A stretch of DNA of 64,000 nucleotides from Halalkalicoccus jeotgali B3 (lineage in GTDB: Archaea > Halobacteriota > Halobacteria > Halobacteriales > Halalkalicoccaceae), in NCBI RefSeq assembly GCF_000196895.1, contig NC_014297.1, forward strand, positions 2,618,468-2,682,467. Reading direction: 5' to 3'. Position numbers and translations under genes: made by a program. The notes under the pieces were generated by a model. That model was given only the letters and a program-made list of their open reading frames with translations. It had not been told where the DNA came from and made no database searches. Positions 60,469 to 64,000 of this stretch are shown here, in pieces. The stretch's first letter is position 1, and the number at the start of each line of letters is the position of its first letter.

Positions 60469-60608
60469 TGAAGGCGAATAGTGTATCGCGCTATAAAAGT
60501 CGTCTGTGCTCGGGCTCGTGGGAATTCGATCGCCTCACTGTCTCACGGGCTACGCCCGTTCGACCGTTGGGAGGTCGACGACCTCCCCGCGTTCGCGACT
60601 ATCATCGC
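60469..60608. other. 140-base gap before the HVO_0476-type gene
   Basis: Minus-strand CTTTTATAGCG at about 60491-60501 is a TATA-like element 24-33 bases upstream of the start at 60468, giving a leaderless transcript for the zinc-finger/pcm operon. Nothing else is seen. Confidence 0.5.
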
Positions 60609-61550
60609 TCACTCGATACGTGGAAGCTCCACTTCCACACCATCCGCAAACACGGTCGGCTCGCGCAGGATCCCGTCCGAATGGATCGGCGCGTCGGTGT
60701 CGCCGCCGATGCCCGCGTCGTCCCCGATCGCGATGTGGACCGTTCCCGCGGCCTTCTCATCGAGCAGGACGCTTCCGACCAGCTCCGTGACCGCGACGTT
60801 CGTCCCGATTCCGAGTTCGGCGAGGTTGTAGGCGTCCCGACCGACCGCCGCTTCGGCCTCTTCGAGCTCCGCGCGCACGTCGGGGTCGCTCACCGAGGTG
60901 ACGAAGCCGTCCTCCACTTCGATCTCGATTTCGCCATCGAGCAGCCCGTGGGGGTGCATCGTCCCGTCGACCACGTAGGTTCCGGTCGCGTTCTCGGGGC
61001 TGACGAACACCTCGCCTGCCGGGAGGTTCGAGAAGTCGCCCGGCTCGTGGACGATCCCCGTATCCGCGAGCCACTCGCGGCTCCCCGGCTTGAAGGTGAT
61101 GTCCGTTCCCTGCGGCGAGGTCACGCTGATCTCCGTCGCATCCGCAACCCGTTCGAGCATCCGGTCGCACTCCTGGCGGATGCGCTCGTAGTCGGCGTCG
61201 AGCCCGGTGGTGAAGACCTCCTCGGTGATCCCTGGGAGGGTCGCGGCGCGCGTCCCCGCGTCGGTCGCCGCACCGCGCGCGCGGGTGTGGCTCAGGCTCT
61301 TGCTGGTCGGGGCGAGCACCACGTCCGCGCCGCTCATCGCCGCGGCGACCGGTTCGGGCGGTTCGGCGCCGTGCTGCGGTCCGGGCGGATATCGCAGGAG
61401 GACCGCGTCGTCGGTGATCTCGCGGGCCACCGTATAAAGCGCCTCGCCGACGGGCTCGCGCTCGTCGTCGGTGACGACCGCACACGATTCGTCCCCTTCG
61501 AGCGCCATACACTGGCGCACCGCGGTCTCGGCTGCGGGTCGCAGGTCCAT
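60609..61550 (-). CDS. M29-like aminopeptidase
   Basis: A 313-residue protein. The C-terminal half shows the metal-site segments of the M29/NicX superfamily: EVFVSPENATGTYVVDG, NLAELGIGTN (about residue 252), HIAIGDDAGIGGDTDAPIHSDG (about 283-304). These supply the Glu, His and Asp ligands of a two-metal site. Some haloarchaeal members are annotated as leucyl aminopeptidase; 2,5-dihydroxypyridine dioxygenases share the fold, so the reaction is not certain. It follows the exchanger gene by 37 bases. Confidence 0.8.
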   Translation of the reverse strand: MDLRPAAETAVRQCMALEGDESCAVVTDDEREPVGEALYTVAREITDDAVLLRYPPGPQHGAEPPEPVAAAMSGADVVLAPTSKSLSHTRARGAATDAGTRAATLPGITEEVFTTGLDADYERIRQECDRMLERVADATEISVTSPQGTDITFKPGSREWLADTGIVHEPGDFSNLPAGEVFVSPENATGTYVVDGTMHPHGLLDGEIEIEVEDGFVTSVSDPDVRAELEEAEAAVGRDAYNLAELGIGTNVAVTELVGSVLLDEKAAGTVHIAIGDDAGIGGDTDAPIHSDGILREPTVFADGVEVELPRIE

Positions 61551-61587
61551 ACCGGGCGCTCGCCCGGCGGGAGGATAGTCGTGACGA

Positions 61588-62520
61588 TCACCGCAGGAAG
61601 TCGAGCACCCACCTGATCAGTTCGGAGCCGACGAGGACGCCGCCCTCGCCCCTTGAGAGGCGGTGGCCGCTCCACAGCGAGACGGTCACGAACCCGGTGA
61701 CGGCGAGCAGCCAGCCCAGATCGGCGAGCGCGGCGGGATCGACCGCGAGCGGATGGACGAGCCCCGCGATCCCGAGGACGCCCAGCGCGTTGAAGACGTT
61801 GCTCCCGAGCAGGTTCCCGACCGATACCCCGACTCGCCCGCGCTGGAGCGCGAGCACGGAGACGGCGAACTCGGGCGTCGAGGTTCCCGCGGCGACCACG
61901 GTCGCACCGATGGCCCACTCGGAAACCCCCGCCGCCCGCGCGATATCGACCGCCGCGCCCACCAGCGTGTCGCCACTCACGAGCACGAGCACCAAGCCAC
62001 TGATCAGGAGAACCGGATCGCGGGCACGAAACGGTTCGCCGTCTTCACCGCCGGTCGGCGGCGCCTCCCCGGCCCGCGCGAGCGCGAACAGGTAGGCCAC
62101 GAGCGCGAGCACCAGCGCCGCGGCTTCCAACCGCCCGAGATGCAGATCCACGAGAACGAGCGCCGCGAGCGCGCTCGCGCCGAACAGGACGAGCCCGTCG
62201 CGGCGGGCGAGCGATCGGGGGACCACGATGGCACCGAACAGCGCGACGAACCCGAGGATCAACGCGAGGTTGAACACGTTCGAGCCGACGACGTTTCCGA
62301 CCGCGATGTCCCCGGTGCCCGTGAGGGCGGCCCCGACGCTCACGGCGACCTCCGGCAGCGAGGTGCCGACCGCGACGACGGTCAGCCCGATGGCCACCTC
62401 CGAGAGGCCCAGCCGGCGCGCGAGTCGCACGGCGCTCCCGACGAACAGGCGTGCGCCCAGCCAGAGGCCGACCACCGACCCGGCGAGCAGCGCGATCGAA
62501 ACGACGAGATCGGAGACCAC
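61588..62520 (-). CDS. CaCA-family sodium/calcium exchanger
   Basis: A 310-residue membrane protein with ten helices in two inverted halves. The alpha-1 repeat has VAVGTSLPEVAVS and GNVVGSNVFNLAL (residues about 50-90); the alpha-2 repeat has VVAAGTSTPEFAVSV and GNLLGSNVFNALG (about 205-245). These residues form the ion sites of Na+/Ca2+ exchangers such as Methanocaldococcus NCX. It starts with GTG at 62520, five bases after the pgk stop, in an operon with gap-pgk. Confidence 0.93.
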   Translation of the reverse strand: MVSDLVVSIALLAGSVVGLWLGARLFVGSAVRLARRLGLSEVAIGLTVVAVGTSLPEVAVSVGAALTGTGDIAVGNVVGSNVFNLALILGFVALFGAIVVPRSLARRDGLVLFGASALAALVLVDLHLGRLEAAALVLALVAYLFALARAGEAPPTGGEDGEPFRARDPVLLISGLVLVLVSGDTLVGAAVDIARAAGVSEWAIGATVVAAGTSTPEFAVSVLALQRGRVGVSVGNLLGSNVFNALGVLGIAGLVHPLAVDPAALADLGWLLAVTGFVTVSLWSGHRLSRGEGGVLVGSELIRWVLDFLR

Positions 62521-62524
62521 TCGC

Positions 62525-63724
62525 TTATCGTTTCAGGGCTTCGATCGCGACCAAGGATTCGCCCGTCAGCGCCCGGACATACGCTCCGCCCGCGATCGAG
62601 ACGTGCGAGAAGTCGTCCTCGTCCATTCCATAGAGTTCGATCGCCCGCGAGGTATCGCCCCCGCCCACGACCGAGAAGCAGTCGGTCCGGGCGATGGCCT
62701 CCAGCACGCCGACCGTCCCGTCGGCGAAGCGTTCGTCCTCGAAGACGCCGAGCGCCCCCTTGACGAAGACGGCCTCGCTGTCGGCGACGACCGACTCGTA
62801 CTCTTCGACCGTCCCCGATCCGACGTCGAGGAAGGAGGTCTCCTTCTCGACGCCCTCGACGGCTATCTCCGCCCGGTCGCCCGCCTCGTCCTCGTAGGCG
62901 AGATCCACGGGCAGGCGGATCCGATCCCCGTAGGAATCGAGCAACTCCCGGATGGTCTCTTCCTGTTCTGCCCACTGCTCGTCGAAGAAGTCGGTGCCCT
63001 CGACGTCGTAACCCACGTCGTAGCCCGCCGCCCTGAGGAAGAGTTCGCCGACGATCCCGCCCATGAGGAACGTATCGACCGTGTCCTCGACGCGCTCCAT
63101 CACGCCGATGAGGTCGTCGGCCTTCGTCCCGCCCAGCACCATCGCGACGCGGCCGTCGAACTCCCGCTGTTGAATCGCGGAGTTGGCCTCGTACTCGGTC
63201 TCCATGACGCGACCCGCGTAGGCGTCCATCACCCGCGGAAACCCGACGATCGAGGCGTGTCCCCGATGAGCGGTCGAGTAGGCGTCGTTGACGTAGGCGT
63301 CGAACTCCCCTGAGAGGGTCTCGACGAGCGCGCTTTCGGCGTGTGCTTCGGGCGTGCGGTCGGCGAGCTCCTCGTCGACCATCCGGACGTTTTCGAGCAG
63401 GAGGACCTCGCCGCCCCCGAGCCCGTCGATCGCCTCCAGAGAGGCTTCGCCGTAGGTGTCCGGGACGTATCGGACCTCGCGATCGAGGTGCTCCGAGAGG
63501 ATCTCGGCGTGTTGTTCGAGTGATACGAAGGTGTCCCGGCCGGGGCGACCCTGATGGGCGAGGACGGCGACCGCGTGGCCCGCGTCGGCGAGCTCCCGAA
63601 GCGTTTCGGCGTGGCGCGCAAAGCGGCGGTTGTTCCGGACCTCGCCGTCTTCGACCGGGGAGTTGGCGTCGATCCGAACGAGCAGCCGCTGGCTATCGGG
63701 GAGATCGTCGAGCGTCTTGAACAT
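62525..63724 (-). CDS. pgk: Phosphoglycerate kinase
   Basis: A 399-residue enzyme that interconverts 1,3-bisphosphoglycerate and 3-phosphoglycerate with ATP. It has LLVRIDANSPVEDGEVRNNRR (RxDxNxP), LAHQGRPG, VNDAYSTAHRGHAS, VMVLGGTKADD-type GRVAMVLGGTKADD, and the C-terminal nucleotide loop CFSVVGGGDTSRAI. The start at 63724 gives the usual archaeal length. It lies 38 bases after gap. Confidence 0.96.
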   Translation of the reverse strand: MFKTLDDLPDSQRLLVRIDANSPVEDGEVRNNRRFARHAETLRELADAGHAVAVLAHQGRPGRDTFVSLEQHAEILSEHLDREVRYVPDTYGEASLEAIDGLGGGEVLLLENVRMVDEELADRTPEAHAESALVETLSGEFDAYVNDAYSTAHRGHASIVGFPRVMDAYAGRVMETEYEANSAIQQREFDGRVAMVLGGTKADDLIGVMERVEDTVDTFLMGGIVGELFLRAAGYDVGYDVEGTDFFDEQWAEQEETIRELLDSYGDRIRLPVDLAYEDEAGDRAEIAVEGVEKETSFLDVGSGTVEEYESVVADSEAVFVKGALGVFEDERFADGTVGVLEAIARTDCFSVVGGGDTSRAIELYGMDEDDFSHVSIAGGAYVRALTGESLVAIEALKR

Positions 63725-63762
63725 GGCTCGTGGGTGGTCGAGCGCGATAATAAAGGTCGGTC

Positions 63763-64000
63763 CTACGCCGTCGCTTCGGCGGGCGTCTCCTCGTCCTGCG
63801 CGACGACGTACTGTGCGAGGTCGAGCATCCGGTTGGCGAAGCCGTACTCGTTGTCGTACCACGTCAGCACCTTGACCTGCCCGCCCTCAACCGCGATGGT
63901 CGAATCGAGGTCGACGTAGGACGAAAAGGGGAGCCCGACGATGTCCCGCGAGACGATCTCGTCGTCGGTGTAGCCGAGCACGCCGGCCAGATCGCCGTCC
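63763..64000 (-). CDS. gap: Type I glyceraldehyde-3-phosphate dehydrogenase (C-terminal part)
   Basis: The final 78 residues of a bacterial-type (class I) GAPDH, running in from the right edge: LAGVLGYTDDEIVSRDIVG, SSYVDLDSTI, and the NAD/phosphate segment VKVLTWYDNEYGFANRMLDL near the end. Type I GAPDH is bacterial in origin and is used with PGK for glycolysis in haloarchaea. The active-site Cys lies outside the window. Confidence 0.93.
   Translation of the reverse strand, partial: DGDLAGVLGYTDDEIVSRDIVGLPFSSYVDLDSTIAVEGGQVKVLTWYDNEYGFANRMLDLAQYVVAQDEETPAEATA

Overview
The window is a dense stretch of chromosome from a halophilic archaeon (class Halobacteria). The evidence is a high GC content, very acidic predicted proteins, split RNA polymerase genes (rpoH-B''-B'-A'-A''), archaeal EF-2, a thermosome, a membrane-anchored LonB, the 3-dehydroquinate synthase II / ADTH synthase route to aromatics, an AglD-type dolichol-phosphate glycosyltransferase, and promoters with TATA boxes about 26-28 bases upstream of start codons (mostly leaderless transcripts). 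No 16S gene is present, so I do not name a genus. About 62 protein genes and one tRNA are visible. I see no IS element, prophage or CRISPR array, and no convincing pseudogene.

Layout. 1-3.1 kb: partial MBL hydrolase, winged-helix regulator divergent from a PPOX-type flavin/F420 oxidoreductase, a methyltransferase and a GT2 glycosyltransferase. 3.1-6.6 kb: tail-less thermosome subunit, TRIC/UPF0126 membrane protein, SDR. 6.6-11.2 kb: nadM/SAM hydrolase, lonB, CPBP protease, and an O6-alkylguanine transferase homologue whose active-site Cys is Ser. 11.3-19.4 kb: the aromatic region, with trpCBA and ADTH synthase, then a sulfite-oxidase-like Mo enzyme, an SDR, an ArsA/Get3 ATPase and 3-dehydroquinate synthase II. 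19.4-24.2 kb: small membrane and zinc-ribbon proteins, AIR-synthase-like gene plus thiDN, 5-FCL-like protein, cupin. 24.2-29.1 kb: mutS-mutL. 29.2-37.7 kb: central metabolism and lipid genes (KDG kinase, disulfide reductase-like flavoprotein, FNR-like protein divergent from korAB, geranylgeranyl reductase family, methylmalonyl-CoA epimerase, O-acetyltransferase).

37.9-56.8 kb is the transcription/translation block on the minus strand (rpoH-rpoB''-rpoB'-rpoA'-rpoA''-nusA ... rps12-rps7 ... fusA). It is interrupted by plus-strand genes. A PAP2-family phosphatase lies between nusA and rps12. A three-gene surface-glycan module (AglD-like, FAD oxidoreductase, GT-C-type membrane protein) plus a DUF5781-like gene lie between rps7 and fusA. 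57.0-60.5 kb: tRNA-Asp(GTC), rhodanese, small membrane protein, and two PIMT-family paralogues flanking a DUF5518-like membrane protein. 60.6-64 kb: M29-like aminopeptidase, CaCA exchanger, pgk and partial gap as a probable operon.

The most interesting non-gene signals are these. (i) A 10-base element (CGACTGCAGG) occurs four times, always between genes; two copies extend to 16 identical bases at exactly the same distance from their start codons. (ii) Interlocking inverted repeats lie upstream of the PAP2 gene. (iii) Three strong hairpins are packed into the 180-base convergent gap at 31.7 kb. (iv) The rpo operon and tRNA-Asp carry near-identical divergent promoters. The most interesting gene-level signals are the Cys-to-Ser alkyltransferase homologue, two tandem 46-47-residue membrane proteins, and the glycan module inside the str/rpo block. 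I did not find a clearly recognisable new multi-gene system; the glycan module plus PAP2 is the best candidate.
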